Positions 33,790 to 47,253 of a stretch of DNA of 64,000 nucleotides are shown here, one piece after another. The notes beneath the pieces are model-generated. The model was not told where the DNA came from. It made no database searches and was given only the letters and a program-made list of their open reading frames with translations. How positions within the stretch are numbered: position 1 is the stretch's first letter; the number at the start of each line of letters is the position of its first letter. The stretch is from Elymus sibiricus. Lineage: Eukaryota; Streptophyta; Magnoliopsida; Poales; Poaceae. Location: contig CM077673.1 of NCBI GenBank assembly GCA_039707655.1, positions 3,110,001-3,174,000 on the forward strand, in the 5' to 3' direction. A program made the position numbers and the translations under genes.

Positions 33790-35325
33790 GTTGTCGTGGT
33801 CGTCCCAACATTTGGGGATGCCCGGGGTTGGTTACGGGGACGTCGCCAAAACTCGCAGATTTGGTCCATTCTTACCAGTTTTGTATTCGATTATTCACTG
33901 TTTTTGGTTGTCGTGGTCGTCCCAACATTTGGGGATGCCCGGGGTCCGGTTACGGGGATCTCCCCAAAACTCGCAGATTTGGTCCATTCTTACCAGTTTT
34001 CTATGCTATTATTCACTGTTTTTTGGTTGTCGTGGTCGTCCGAACGTTTGGGGAAGCCCGGGGTCCGGTTACGGGGACCTCGCAAAAATTCGCAGATTTG
34101 GTCCATTCTTACCAGTTTTCTATGCTATTACTCACTCATTTTCGGTCCCGGGGCGATCCAAATGTTCGGGGAATCAGGGGGTCCGCTTATGGGGAGCTCG
34201 CCAAAACTCACAGATTTTGTCCATTCTGACCAGATTTCTATGCTATCATTCACTGTTTTTCGGTAGTCGTGGTCGTCCGAACGTTCGGGGAAGCCCGGGG
34301 TGCGGTTACGGGGACCTCGCCAAAACTAGCAGATTTTGTGTCCCGGCTAGTTTTCTATGCTACTACTCACTAATTTTGGGTCCCGGGGCGATCCAAACGT
34401 CCGGGGAACCCCGGGGTCCGCATACGGGGACCGGGCCAAAACTCGCAGATTTGGTCCATTCTTACCAGTTTTCTATGCTATTATTCACTGGTTTTTGGTA
34501 GTTGTGGTCGTCCGAACGTTCGGGGAAGCTCGGGATGCGGTTACGGGGACCTCGCCAAAACTAACAGATTTTGTCTGTTCCGGCCAGTTTTCTATGCTAT
34601 TACTAACTGATTTTGGGTCCCGAGGTGATCCAAACGTTCGGGGAACCCCGGGGTCTGCTTACGGGGACTTCGCCAAAACTCGCAGATTTGGTCCATTCTT
34701 ACCAGATTTCTGTGCTATTATTCACTGTTTTTTTGTTGTCGTGGTCGTCCAAACGTTCGGGGAAGCCCGTGGACCGGTTACGGGGACCTCGCCAAAACTC
34801 GCAGATTTGGTCCATTCTTACCAGTTTTCTGTGCTATTATTCACTGTTTTTGGTTGTCGTGGTCGTCCGAACGTTCGGGGAAGCCCGTGGACCGGTTATG
34901 GGGACCTCGCCAAAACTCGCAGATTTGGTCCATTCTTACCTGTTTTCTATGCTATTACTCACTCATTTTGGGTCCCGGGGCGATCCAAATGTTCGCGGAA
35001 CCCCGGAGTCCGCTTACTGGGACCTCGGCAAAACTCGCAGATTTTGTCCATTCTGACCAGATTTCTATGCTATTATTCACTATTTTTTTGTTGTCGTGGT
35101 CGTCCGAACTTTCGGGGAGGCCCGTGGACCGGTTACGGGGACCTCGCCAAAACTAGCAGATTTTGCCTGTTCCGGCCAGTTTTCTATGCTACTACTCACT
35201 AATTTTGGGTCTCGAGGCGATCCAAATGTTCGGGGAACCCCGGGGTCCGTTTACGGGCACCTCGCCAAAACTCGCAGATTTGGTCCATTCTGACCAGTTT
35301 TCTATGCTATTATTCACTGTTTTTG
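33790..35325 (+). repeat. 13-mer HOR copy 14, beta form (1536 bp)
   Basis: Second beta unit in a row, with CCTCGGCAAAAC near 35,023. A private change is GTATTCGATTATTC in class 1 near 33,884. Confidence 0.93.
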
Positions 35326-36860
35326 GTTGTCGTGGTCGTCCCAACATTTGGGGATGGCCGGGGTTGGTTACGGGGACGTCGCCAAAACTCGCAGATTTGG
35401 TCCATTCTTACCAGTTTTGTATTCTATTATTCACTGTTTTTGGTTGTCGTGGTCGTCCCAACATTTGGGGATGCCCGGGGTCCGGCTACGGGGATCTCCC
35501 CAAAACTCGCAGATTTGGTCCATTCTTACCAGTTTTCTATGCTATTATTCATTGTTTTTTGGTTGTCGTGGTCGTCCGAACGTTTGGGGAAGCCCGGGGT
35601 CCGGTTACGGGGACCTCGCAAAAATTCGCAGATTTGGTCCATTCTTACCAGTTTTCTATGCTATTACTCACTCATTTTCGGTCCCGGGGCGATCCAAATG
35701 TTCGGGGAATCAGGGGGTCCGCTTATGGGGAGCTCGCCAAAACTCACAGATTTTGTCCATTCTGACCAGATTTCTATGCTATCATTCACTGTTTTTCGGT
35801 AGTCGTGGTCGTCCGAACGTTCGGGGAAGCCCGGGGTGCGGTTACGGGGACCTCGCCAAAACTAGCAGATTTTGTGTCCCGGCTAGTTTTCTATGCTACT
35901 ACTCACTAATTTTGGGTCCCGGGGCGATCCAAACGTCCGGGGAACCCCGGGGTCCGCATACGGGGACCGGGCCAAAACTCGCAGATTTGGTCCATTCTTA
36001 CCAGTTTTCTATGCTATTATTCACTGGTTTTTGGTAGTTGTGGTCGTCCGAACGTTCGGGGAAGCTCGGGATGCGGTTACGGGGACCTCGCCAAAACTAA
36101 CAGATTTTGTCTGTTCCGGCCAGTTTTCTATGCTATTACTAACTGATTTTGGGTCCCGAGGTGATCCAAACGTTCGGGGAACCCCGGGGTCTGCTTACGG
36201 GGACTTCGCCAAAACTCGCAGATTTGGTCCATTCTTACCAGATTTCTGTGCTATTATTCACTGTTTTTTTGTTGTCGTGGTCGTCCAAACGTTCGGGGAA
36301 GCCCGTGGACCGGTTACGGGGACCTCGCCAAAACTCGCAGATTTTGTCCATTCTTACCAGTTTTCTGTGCTATTATTCACTGTTTTTGGTTGTCGTGGTC
36401 GTCCGAACGTTCGGGGAAGCCCGTGGACCGGTTATGGGGACCTCGCCAAAACTCGCAGATTTGGTCCATTCTTACCTGTTTTCTATGCTATTACTCACTC
36501 ATTTTGGGTCCCGGGGCGATCCAAATGTTCGCGGAACCCCGGAGTCCGCTTACTGGGACCTCGCCAAAACTCGCAGATTTAACCATTCTGACCAGATTTC
36601 TATGCTATTATTCACTATTTTTTTGTTGTCGTGGTCGTCCGAACTTTCGGGGAGGCCCGTGGACCGGTTACGGGGACCTCGCCAAAACTAGCAGATTTTG
36701 CCTGTTCCGGCCAGTTTTCTATGCTACTACTCACTAATTTTGGGTCTCGAGGCGATCCAAATGTTCGGGGAACCCCGGGGTCCGTTTACGGGCACCTCGC
36801 CAAAACTCGCAGATTTGGTCCATTCTGACCAGTTTTCTATGCTATTATTCACTGTTTTTG
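35326..36860 (+). repeat. 13-mer HOR copy 15, alpha form (1535 bp)
   Basis: Alpha mark TTTAACC at 36,578. Also GGGGATGGCCGGGG near 35,351, CCGGCTACGGGG near 35,481, TTCATTGTTTTTTGG near 35,549 and GATTTTGTCCATTCTTACC near 36,340. The first three are shared only with copy 17, 3071 bp downstream. Confidence 0.94.
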
Positions 36861-38396
36861 GTTGTCGTGGTCGTCCCAACATTTGGGGATGCCCGGGGTT
36901 GGTTACGGGGACGTCGCCAAAACTCGCAGATGTGGTCCATTCTTACCAGTTTTGTATTCTATTATTCACTGTTTTTGGTTGTCGTGGTCGTCCCAACATT
37001 TGGGGATGCCCGGGGTCCGGTTACGGGGATCTCCCCAAAACTCGCAGATTTGGTCCATTCTTACCAGTTTTCTATGCTATTATTCACTGTTTTTTTGTTG
37101 TCGTGGTCGTCCGAACGTTTGGGGAAGCCCGGGGTCCGGTTACGGGGACCTCGCAAAAATTCGCAGATTTGGTCCATTCTTACCAGTTTTCTATGCTATT
37201 ACTCACTCATTTTCGGTCCCGGGGCGATCCAAATGTTCGGGGAATCAGGGGGTCCGCTTATGGGGAGCTCGCCAAAACTCACAGATTTTGTCCATTCTGA
37301 CCAGATTTCTATGCTATCATTCACTGTTTTTCGGTAGTCGTGGTCGTCCGAACGTTCGGGGAAGCCCGGGGTGCGGTTACGGGGACCTCGCCAAAACTAG
37401 CAGATTTTGTGTCCCGGCTAGTTTTCTATGCTACTACTCACTAATTTTGGGTCCCGGGGCGATCCAAACGTCCGGGGAACCCCGGGGTCCGCATACGGGG
37501 ACCGGGCCAAAACTCGCAGATTTGGTCCATTCTTACCAGTTTTCTATGCTATTATTCACTGGTTTTTGGTAGTTGTGGTCGTCCGAACGTTCGGGGAAGC
37601 TCGGGATGCGGTTACGGGGACCTCGCCAAAACTAACAGATTTTGTCTGTTCCGGCCAGTTTTCTATGCTATTACTAACTGATTTTGGGTCCCGAGGTGAT
37701 CCAAACGTTCGGGGAACCCCGGGGTCTGCTTACGGGGACTTCGCCAAAACTCGCAGATTTGGTCCATTCTTACCAGATTTCTGTGCTATTATTCACTGTT
37801 TTTTTGTTGTCGTGGTCGTCCAAACGTTCGGGGAAGCCCGTGGACCGGTTACGGGGACCTCGCCAAAACTCGCAGATTTGGTCCATTCTTACCAGTTTTC
37901 TGTGCTATTATTCACTGTTTTTGGTTGTCGTGGTCGTCCGAACGTTCGGGGAAGCCCGTGGACCGGTTATGGGGACCTCGCCAAAACTCGCAGATTTGGT
38001 CCATTCTTACCTGTTTTCTATGCTATTACTCACTCATTTTGGGTCCCGGGGCGATCCAAATGTTCGCGGAACCCCGGAGTCCGCTTACTGGGACCTCGGC
38101 AAAACTCGCAGATTTTGTCCATTCTGACCAGATTTCTATGCTATTATTCACTATTTTTTTGTTGTCGTGGTCGTCCGAACTTTCGGGGAGGCCCGTGGAC
38201 CGGTTACGGGGACCTCGCCAAAACTAGCAGATTTTGCCTGTTCCGGCCAGTTTTCTATGCTACTACTCACTAATTTTGGGTCTCGAGGCGATCCAAATGT
38301 TCGGGGAACCCCGGGGTCCGTTTACGGGCACCTCGCCAAAACTCGCAGATTTGGTCCATTCTGACCAGTTTTCTATGCTATTATTCACTGTTTTTG
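36861..38396 (+). repeat. 13-mer HOR copy 16, beta form (1536 bp)
   Basis: Beta mark near 38,093. CGCAGATGTGGTCC in class 1 near 36,925 is shared only with copy 18, 3071 bp downstream. The 7-T tract before class 3 near 37,087 is shared with copy 13. Confidence 0.94.
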
Positions 38397-39931
38397 GTTG
38401 TCGTGGTCGTCCCAACATTTGGGGATGGCCGGGGTTGGTTACGGGGACGTCGCCAAAACTCGCAGATTTGGTCCATTCTTACCAGTTTTGTATTCTATTA
38501 TTCACTGTTTTTGGTTGTCGTGGTCGTCCCAACATTTGGGGATGCCCGGGGTCCGGCTACGGGGATCTCCCCAAAACTCGCAGATTTGGTCCATTCTTAC
38601 CAGTTTTCTATGCTATTATTCATTGTTTTTTGGTTGTCGTGGTCGTCCGAACGTTTGGGGAAGCCCGGGGTCCGGTTACGGGGACCTCGCAAAAATTCGC
38701 AGATTTGGTCCATTCTTACCAGTTTTCTATGCTATTACTCACTCATTTTCGGTCCCGGGGCGATCCAAATGTTCGGGGAATCAGGGGGTCCGCTTATGGG
38801 GAGCTCGCCAAAACTCACAGATTTTGTCCATTCTGACCAGATTTCTATGCTATCATTCACTGTTTTTCGGTAGTCGTGGTCGTCCGAACGTTCGGGGAAG
38901 CCCGGGGTGCGGTTACGGTGACCTCGCCAAAACTAGCAGATTTTGTGTCCCGGCTAGTTTTCTATGCTACTACTCACTAATTTTGGGTCCCGGGGCGATC
39001 CAAACGTCCGGGGAACCCCGGGGTCCGCATACGGGGACCGGGCCAAAACTCGCAGATTTGGTCCATTCTTACCAGTTTTCTATGCTATTATTCACTGGTT
39101 TTTGGTAGTTGTGGTCGTCCGAACGTTCGGGGAAGCTCGGGATGCGGTTACGGGGACCTCGCCAAAACTAACAGATTTTGTCTGTTCCGGCCAGTTTTCT
39201 ATGCTATTACTAACTGATTTTGGGTCCCGAGGTGATCCAAACGTTCGGGGAACCCCGGGGTCTGCTTACGGGGACTTCGCCAAAACTCGCAGATTTGGTC
39301 CATTCTTACCAGATTTCTGTGCTATTATTCACTGTTTTTTTGTTGTCGTGGTCGTCCAAACGTTCGGGGAAGCCCGTGGACCGGTTACGGGGACCTCGCC
39401 AAAACTCGCAGATTTTGTCCATTCTTACCAGTTTTCTGTGCTATTATTCACTGTTTTTGGTTGTCGTGGTCGTCCGAACGTTCGGGGAAGCCCGTGGACC
39501 GGTTATGGGGACCTCGCCAAAACTCGCAGATTTGGTCCATTCTTACCTGTTTTCTATGCTATTACTCACTCATTTTGGGTCCCGGGGTGATCCAAATGTT
39601 CGCGGAACCCCGGAGTCCGCTTACTGGGACCTCGCCAAAACTCGCAGATTTAACCATTCTGACCAGATTTCTATGCTATTATTCACTATTTTTTTGTTGT
39701 CGTGGTCGTCCGAACTTTCGGGGAGGCCCGTGGACCGGTTACGGGGACCTCGCCAAAACTAGCAGATTTTGCCTGTTCCGGCCAGTTTTCTATGCTACTA
39801 CTCACTAATTTTGGGTCTCGAGGCGATCCAAATGTTCGGGGAACCCCGGGGTCCGTTTACGGGCACCTCGCCAAAACTCGCAGATTTGGTCCATTCTGAC
39901 CAGTTTTCTATGCTATTATTCACTGTTTTTG
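38397..39931 (+). repeat. 13-mer HOR copy 17, alpha form (1535 bp)
   Basis: Repeats the private marks of copy 15 (GGATGGCCGGGG, CCGGCTACGG, TTCATTGTTTT). Alpha mark at 39,649. Private changes are TACGGTGACCTCG near 38,914 and CGGGGTGATCCAAATG near 39,585. Confidence 0.94.
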
Positions 39932-41467
39932 GTTGTCGTGGTCGTCCCAACATTTGGGGATGCCCGGGGTTGGTTACGGGGACGTCGCCAAAACTCGCAG
40001 ATGTGGTCCATTCTTACCAGTTTTGTATTCTATTATTCACTGTTTTTGGTTGTCGTGGTCGTCCCAACATTTGGGGATGCCCGGGGTCCGGTTACGGGGA
40101 TCTCCCCAAAACTCGCAGATTTGGTCCATTCTTACCAGTTTTCTATGCTATTATTCACTGTTTTTTGGTTGTCGTGGTCGTCCGAACGTTTGGGGAAGCC
40201 CGGGGTCCGGTTACGGGGACCTCGCAAAAATTCGCAGATTTGGTCCATTCTTACCAGTTTTCTATGCTATTACTCACTCATTTTCGGTCCCGGGGCGATC
40301 CAAATGTTCGGGGAATCAGGGGGTCCGCTTATGGGGAGCTCGCCAAAACTCACAGATTTTGTCCATTCTGACCAGATTTCTATGCTATCATTCACTGTTT
40401 TTCGGTAGTCGTGGTCGTCCGAACGTTCGGGGAAGCCCGGGGTGCGGTTACGGGGACCTCGCCAAAACTAGCAGATTTTGTGTCCCGGCTAGTTTTCTAT
40501 GCTACTACTCACTAATTTTGGGTCCCGGGGCGATCCAAACGTCCGGGGAACCCCGGGGTCCGCATACGGGGACCGGGCCAAAACTCGCAGATTTGGTCCA
40601 TTCTTACCAGTTTTCTATGCTATTATTCACTGGTTTTTGGTAGTTGTGGTCGTCCGAACGTTCGGGGAAGCTCGGGATGCGGTTACGGGGACCTCGCCAA
40701 AACTAACAGATTTTGTCTGTTCCGGCCAGTTTTCTATGCTATTACTAACTGATTTTGGGTCCCGAGGTGATCCAAACGTTCGGGGAACCCCGGGGTCTGC
40801 TTACGGGGACTTCGCCAAAACTCGCAGATTTGGTCCATTCTTACCAGATTTCTGTGCTATTATTCACTGTTTTTTTGTTGTCGTGGTCGTCCAAACGTTC
40901 GGGGAAGCCCGTGGACCGGTTACGGGGACCTCGCCAAAACTCGCAGATTTGGTCCATTCTTACCAGTTTTCTGTGCTATTATTCACTGTTTTTGGTTGTC
41001 GTGGTCGTCCGAACGTTCGGGGAAGCCCGTGGACCGGTTATGGGGACCTCGCCAAAACTCGCAGATTTGGTCCATTCTTACCTGTTTTCTATGCTATTAC
41101 TCACTCATTTTGGGTCCCGGGGCGATCCAAATGTTCGCGGAACCCCGGAGTCCGCTTACTGGGACCTCGGCAAAACTCGCAGATTTTGTCCATTCTGACC
41201 AGATTTCTATGCTATTATTCACTATTTTTTTGTTGTCGTGGTCGTCCGAACTTTCGGGGAGGCCCGTGGACCGGTTACGGGGACCTCGCCAAAACTAGCA
41301 GATTTTGCCTGTTCCGGCCAGTTTTCTATGCTACTACTCACTAATTTTGGGTCTCGAGGCGATCCAAATGTTCGGGGAACCCCGGGGTCCGTTTACGGGC
41401 ACCTCGCCAAAACTCGCAGATTTGGTCCATTCTGACCAGTTTTCTATGCTATTATTCACTGTTTTTG
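39932..41467 (+). repeat. 13-mer HOR copy 18, beta form (1536 bp)
   Basis: Beta mark CTCGGC at 41,166 and CGCAGATGTGGTCC near 39,997 as in copy 16. It has the 6-T form (TTTTTTGGTTG) before class 3, unlike copy 16. Confidence 0.94.
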
Positions 41468-43002
41468 GTTGTCGTGGTCGTCCCAACATTTGGGGATGCC
41501 CGGGGTTGGTTACGGGGACGTCGCCAAAACTCGCAGATTTGGTCCATTCTTACCAGTTTTGTATTCTATTATTCACTGTTTTTGGTTGTCGTGGTCGTCC
41601 CAACATTTGGGGATGCCCGGGGTCCGGTTACGGGGATCTCCCCAAAACTCGCAGATTTGGTCCATTCTTACCAGTTTTCTATGCTATTATTCACTGTTTT
41701 TTGGTTGTCGTGGTCGTCCGAACGTTTGGGGAACCCCGGGGTCCGGTTACGGGGACCTCGCAAAAATTCGCAGATTTGGTCCATTCTTACCAGTTTTCTA
41801 TGCTATTACTCACTCATTTTCGGTCCCGGGGCGATCCAAATGTTCGGGGAATCAGGGGGTCCGCTTATGGGGAGCTCGCCAAAACTCACAGATTTTGTCC
41901 ATTCTGACCAGATTTCTATGCTATCATTCACTGTTTTTCGGTAGTCGTGGTCGTCCGAACGTTCGGGGAAGCCCGGGGTGCGGTTACGGGGACCTCGCCA
42001 AAACTAGCAGATTTTGTGTCCCGGCTAGTTTTCTATGCTACTACTCACTAATTTTGGGTCCCGGGGCGATCCAAACGTCCGGGGAACCCCGGGGTCCGCA
42101 TACGGGGACCGGGCCAAAACTCACAGATTTGGTCCATTCTTACCAGTTTTCTATGCTATTATTCACTGGTTTTTGGTAGTTGTGGTCGTCCGAACGTTCG
42201 GGGAAGCTCGGGATGCGGTTACGGGGACCTCGCCAAAACTAACAGATTTTGTCTGTTCCGGCCAGTTTTCTATGCTATTACTAACTGATTTTGGGTCCCG
42301 AGGTGATCCAAACGTTCGGGGAACCCCGGGGTCTGCTTACGGGGACTTCGCCAAAACTCGCAGATTTGGTCCATTCTTACCAGATTTCTGTGCTATTATT
42401 CACTGTTTTTTTGTTGTCGTGGTCGTCCAAACGTTCGGGGAAGCCCGTGGACCGGTTACGGGGACCTCGCCAAAACTCGCAGATTTTGTCCATTCTTACC
42501 AGTTTTCTGTGCTATTATTCACTGTTTTTGGTTGTCGTGGTCGTCCGAACGTTCGGGGAAGCCCGTGGACCGGTTATGGGGACCTCGACAAAACTCGCAG
42601 ATTTGGTCCATTCTTACCTGTTTTCTATGCTATTACTCACTCATTTTGGGTCCCGGGGCGATCCAAATGTTCGCGGAACCCCGGAGTCCGCTTACTGGGA
42701 CCTCGCCAAAACTCGCAGATTTAACCATTCTGACCAGATTTCTATGCTATTATTCACTATTTTTTTGTTGTCGTGGTCGTCCGAACTTTCGGGGAGGCCC
42801 GTGGACCGGTTACGGGGACCTCGCCAAAACTAGCAGATTTTGCCTGTTCCGGCCAGTTTTCTATGCTACTACTCACTAATTTTGGGTCTCGAGGCGATCC
42901 AAATGTTCGGGGAACCCCGGGGTCCGTTTACGGGCACCTCGCCAAAACTCGCAGATTTGGTCCATTCTGACCAGTTTTCTATGCTATTATTCACTGTTTT
43001 TG
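41468..43002 (+). repeat. 13-mer HOR copy 19, alpha form (1535 bp)
   Basis: Alpha mark at 42,720. CTCACAGATTTGG in class 6 near 42,120 is shared with copy 21. Private changes are GTTTGGGGAACCCCGGGG in class 3 near 41,725 and CCTCGACAAAAC near 42,583. Confidence 0.94.
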
Positions 43003-44538
43003 GTTGTCGTGGTCGTCCCAACATTTGGGGATGCCCGGGGTTGGTTACGGGGACGTCGCCAAAACTCGCAGATTTGGTCCATTCTTACCAGTTTTGTATT
43101 CTATTATTCACTGTTTTTGGTTGTCGTGGTCGTCCCAACATTTGGGGATGCCCGGGGTCCGGTTACGGGGATCTCCCCAAAACTCGCAGATTTGGTCCAT
43201 TCTTACCAGTTTTCTATGCTATTATTCACTGTTTTTTGGTTGTCGTGGTCGTCCGAACGTTTGGGGAAGCCCGGGGTCCGGTTACGGGGACCTCGCAAAA
43301 ATTCGCAGATTTGGTCCATTCTTACCAGTTTTCTATGCTATTACTCACTCATTTTCGGTCCCGGGGCGATCCAAATGTTCGGGGAATCAGGGGGTCCGCT
43401 TATGGGGAGCTCGCCAAAACTCACAGATTTTGTCCATTCTGACCAGATTTCTATGCTATCATTCACTGTTTTTCGGTAGTCGTGGTCGTCCGAACGTTCG
43501 GGGAAGCCCGGGGTGCGGTTACGGGGACCTCGCCAAAACTAGCAGATTTTGTGTCCCGGCTAGTTTTCTATGCTACTACTCACTAATTTTGGGTCCCGGG
43601 GCGATCCAAACGTCCGGGGAACCCCGGGGTCCGCATACGGGGACCGGGCCAAAACTCGCAGATTTGGTCCATTCTTACCAGTTTTCTATGCTATTATTCA
43701 CTGGTTTTTGGTAGTTGTGGTCGTCCGAACGTTCGGGGAAGCTCGGGATGCGGTTACGGGGACCTCGCCAAAACTAACAGATTTTGTCTGTTCCGGCCAG
43801 TTTTCTATGCTATTACTAACTGATTTTGGGTCCCGAGGTGATCCAAACGTTCGGGGAACCCCGGGGTCTGCTTACGGGGACTTCGCCAAAACTCGCAGAT
43901 TTGGTCCATTCTTACCAGATTTCTGTGCTATTATTCACTGTTTTTTTGTTGTCGTGGTCGTCCAAACGTTCGGGGAAGCCCGTGGACCGGTTACGGGGAC
44001 CTCGCCAAAACTCGCAGATTTGGTCCATTCTTACCAGTTTTCTGTGCTATTATTCACTGTTTTTGGTTGTCGTGGTCGTCCGAACGTTCGGGGAAGCCCG
44101 TGGACCGGTTATGGGGACCTCGCCAAAACTCGCAGATTTGGTCCATTCTTACCTGTTTTCTATGCTATTACTCACTCATTTTGGGTCCCGGGGCGATCCA
44201 AATGTTCGCGGAACCCCGGAGTCCGCTTACTGGGACCTCGGCAAAACTCGCAGATTTTGTCCATTCTGACCAGATTTCTATGCTATTATTCACTATTTTT
44301 TTGTTGTCGTGGTCGTCCGAACTTTCGGGGAGGCCCGTGGACCGGTTACGGGGACCTCGCCAAAACTAGCAGATTTTGCCTGTTCCGGCCAGTTTTCTAT
44401 GCTACTACTCACTAATTTTGGGTCTCGAGGCGATCCAAATGTTCGGGGAACCCCGGGGTCCGTTTACGGGCACCTCGCCAAAACTCGCAGATTTGGTCCA
44501 TTCTGACCAGTTTTCTATGCTATTATTCACTGTTTTTG
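43003..44538 (+). repeat. 13-mer HOR copy 20, beta form (1536 bp)
   Basis: Beta mark CTCGGC at 44,237. No private change noticed. Confidence 0.94.
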
Positions 44539-46072
44539 GTTGTCGTGGTCGTCCCAACATTTGGGGATGCCCGGGGTTGGTTACGGGGACGTCGCCAAAA
44601 CTCGCAGATTTGGTCCATTCTTACCAGTTTTGTATTCTATTATTCACTGTTTTTGGTTGTCGTGGTCGTCCCAACATTTGGGGATGCCCGGGGTCCGGTT
44701 ACGGGGATCTCCCCAAAACTCGCAGATTTGGTCCATTCTTACCAGTTTTCTATGCTATTATTCACTGTTTTTTGGTTGTCGTGGTCGTCCGAACGTTTGG
44801 GGAAGCCCGGGGTCCGGTTACGGGGACCTCGCAAAAATTCGCAGATTTGGTCCATTCTTACCAGTTTTCTATGCTATTACTCACTCATTTTCGGTCCCGG
44901 GGCGATCCAAATGTTCGGGGAATCAGGGGGTCCGCTTATGGGGAGCTCGCCAAAACTCACAGATTTTGTCCATTCTGACCAGATTTCTATGCTATCATTC
45001 ACTGTTTTTCGGTAGTCGTGGTCGTCCGAACGTTCGGGGAAGCCCGGGGTGCGGTTACGGGGACCTCGCCAAAACTAGCAGATTTTGTGTCCCGGCTAGT
45101 TTTCTATGCTACTACTCACTAATTTTGGGTCCCGGGGCGATCCAAACGTCCGGGGAACCCCGGGGTCCGCATACGGGGACCGGGCCAAAACTCACAGATT
45201 TGGTCCATTCTTACCAGTTTTCTATGCTATTATTCACTGGTTTTTGGTAGTTGTGGTCGTCCGAACGTTCGGGGAAGCTCGGGATGCGGTTACGGGGACC
45301 TCGCCAAAACTAACAGATTTTGTCTGTTCCGGCCAGTTTTCTATGCTATTACTAACTGATTTTGGGTCCCGAGGGGATCCAAACGTTCGGGGAACCCCGG
45401 GGTCTGCTTACGGGGACTTCGCCAAAACTCGCAGATTTGGTCCATTCTTACCAGATTTCTGTGCTATTATTCACTGTTTTTTTGTTGTCGTGGTCGTCCA
45501 AACGTTCGGGGAAGCCCGTGGACCGGTTACGGGGACCTCGCCAAAACTCGCAGATTTTGTCCATTCTTACCAGTTTTCTGTGCTATTATTCACTGTTTTT
45601 GGTTGTCGTGGTCGTCCGAACGTTCGGGGAAGCCCGTGGACCGGTTATGGGGACCTCGCCAAAACTCGCAGATTTGGTCCATTCTTACCTGTTTTCTATG
45701 CTATTACTCACTCATTTTGGGTCCCGGGGCGATCCAAATGTTCGCGGAACCCCGGAGTCCGCTTACTGGGACCTCGCCAAAACTCGCAGATTTAACCATT
45801 CTGACCAGATTTCTATGCTATTATTCACTATTTTTTTGTTGTCGTGGTCGTCCGAACTTTCGGGGAGGCCCGTGGACCGGTTACGGGGACCTCGCCAAAA
45901 CTAGCAGATTTGCCTGTTCCGGCCAGTTTTCTATGCTACTACTCACTAATTTTGGGTCTCGAGGCGATCCAAATGTTCGGGGAACCCCGGGGTCCGTTTA
46001 CGGGCACCTCGCCAAAACTCGCAGATTTGGTCCATTCTGACCAGTTTTCTATGCTATTATTCACTGTTTTTG
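44539..46072 (+). repeat. 13-mer HOR copy 21, alpha form (1534 bp)
   Basis: Alpha mark at 45,791. The second base lost relative to 1536 is in class 12 near 45,905 (CTAGCAGATTTGCCTG, with one T fewer). A private change is CCCGAGGGGATCC near 45,369. CTCACAGATTTGG near 45,191 is shared with copy 19. Confidence 0.94.
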
Positions 46073-47253
46073 GTTGTCGTGGTCGTCCCAACATTTGGGG
46101 ATGCCCGGGGTTGGTTACGGGGACGTCGCCAAAACTCGCAGATTTGGTCCATTCTTACCAGTTTTGTATTCTATTATTCACTGTTTTTGGTTGTCGTGGT
46201 CGTCCCAACATTTGGGGATGCCCGGGGTCCGGTTACGGGGATCTCCCCAAAACTCGCAGATTTGGTCCATTCTTACCAGTTTTCTATGCTATTATTCACT
46301 GTTTTTTGGTTGTCGTGGTCGTCCGAACGTTTGGGGAAGCCCGGGGTCCGGTTACGGGGACCTCGCAAAAATTCGCAGATTTGGTCCATTCTTACCAGTT
46401 TTCTATGCTATTACTCACTCATTTTCGGTCCCGGGGCGATCCAAATGTTCGGGGAATCAGGGGGTCCGCTTATGGGGAGCTCGCCAAAACTCACAGATTT
46501 TGTCCATTCTGACCAGATTTCTATGCTATCATTCACTGTTTTTCGGTAGTCGTGGTCGTCCGAACGTTCGGGGAAGCCCGGGGTGCGGTTACGGGGACCT
46601 CGCCAAAACTAGCAGATTTTGTGTCCCGGCTAGTTTTCTATGCTACTACTCACTAATTTTGGGTCCCGGGGCGATCCAAACGTCCGGGGAACCCCGGGGT
46701 CCGCATACGGGGACCGGGCCAAAACTCGCAGATTTGGTCCATTCTTACCAGTTTTCTATGCTATTATTCACTGGTTTTTGGTAGTTGTGGTCGTCCGAAC
46801 GTTCGGGGAAGCTCGGGATGCGGTTACGGGGACCTCGCCAAAACTAACAGATTTTGTCTGTTCCGGCCAGTTTTCTATGCTATTACTAACTGATTTTGGG
46901 TCCCGAGGTGATCCAAACGTTCGGGGAACCCCGGGGTCTGCTTACGGGGACTTCGCCAAAACTCGCAGATTTGTTCCATTCTTACCAGATTTCTGTGCTA
47001 TTATTCACTGTTTTTTTGTTGTCGTGGTCGTCCAAACGTTCGGGGAAGCCCGTGGACCGGTTACGGGGACCTCGCCAAAACTCGCAGATTTGGTCCATTC
47101 TTACCAGTTTTCTGTGCTATTATTCACTGTTTTTGGTTGTCGTGGTCGTCCGAACGTTCGGGGAAGCCCGTGGACCGGTTATGGGGACCTCGCCAAAACT
47201 CGCAGATTTGGTCCATTCTGACCAGTTTTCTATGCTATTATTCACTGTTTTTG
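46073..47253 (+). repeat. Shortened HOR copy 22 (1181 bp, 10 monomers)
   Basis: The class 10 head is fused to the class 13 tail, so three monomers (355 bp) are lost. Classes 1-9 are intact. A private change is CAGATTTGTTCC near 46,967. Confidence 0.93.
47135..47253 (+). repeat. 10/13 hybrid monomer at deletion joint
   Basis: The head is class 10 (CGTGGACCGGTTATGGGG). Between about 47,187 and 47,219 it changes to class 13, shown by CATTCTGACCAG in place of CATTCTTACCTG. The joint falls in or just after the conserved CGCCAAAACTCGCAG box. Here a type A head is joined to a type B tail. Confidence 0.87.
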
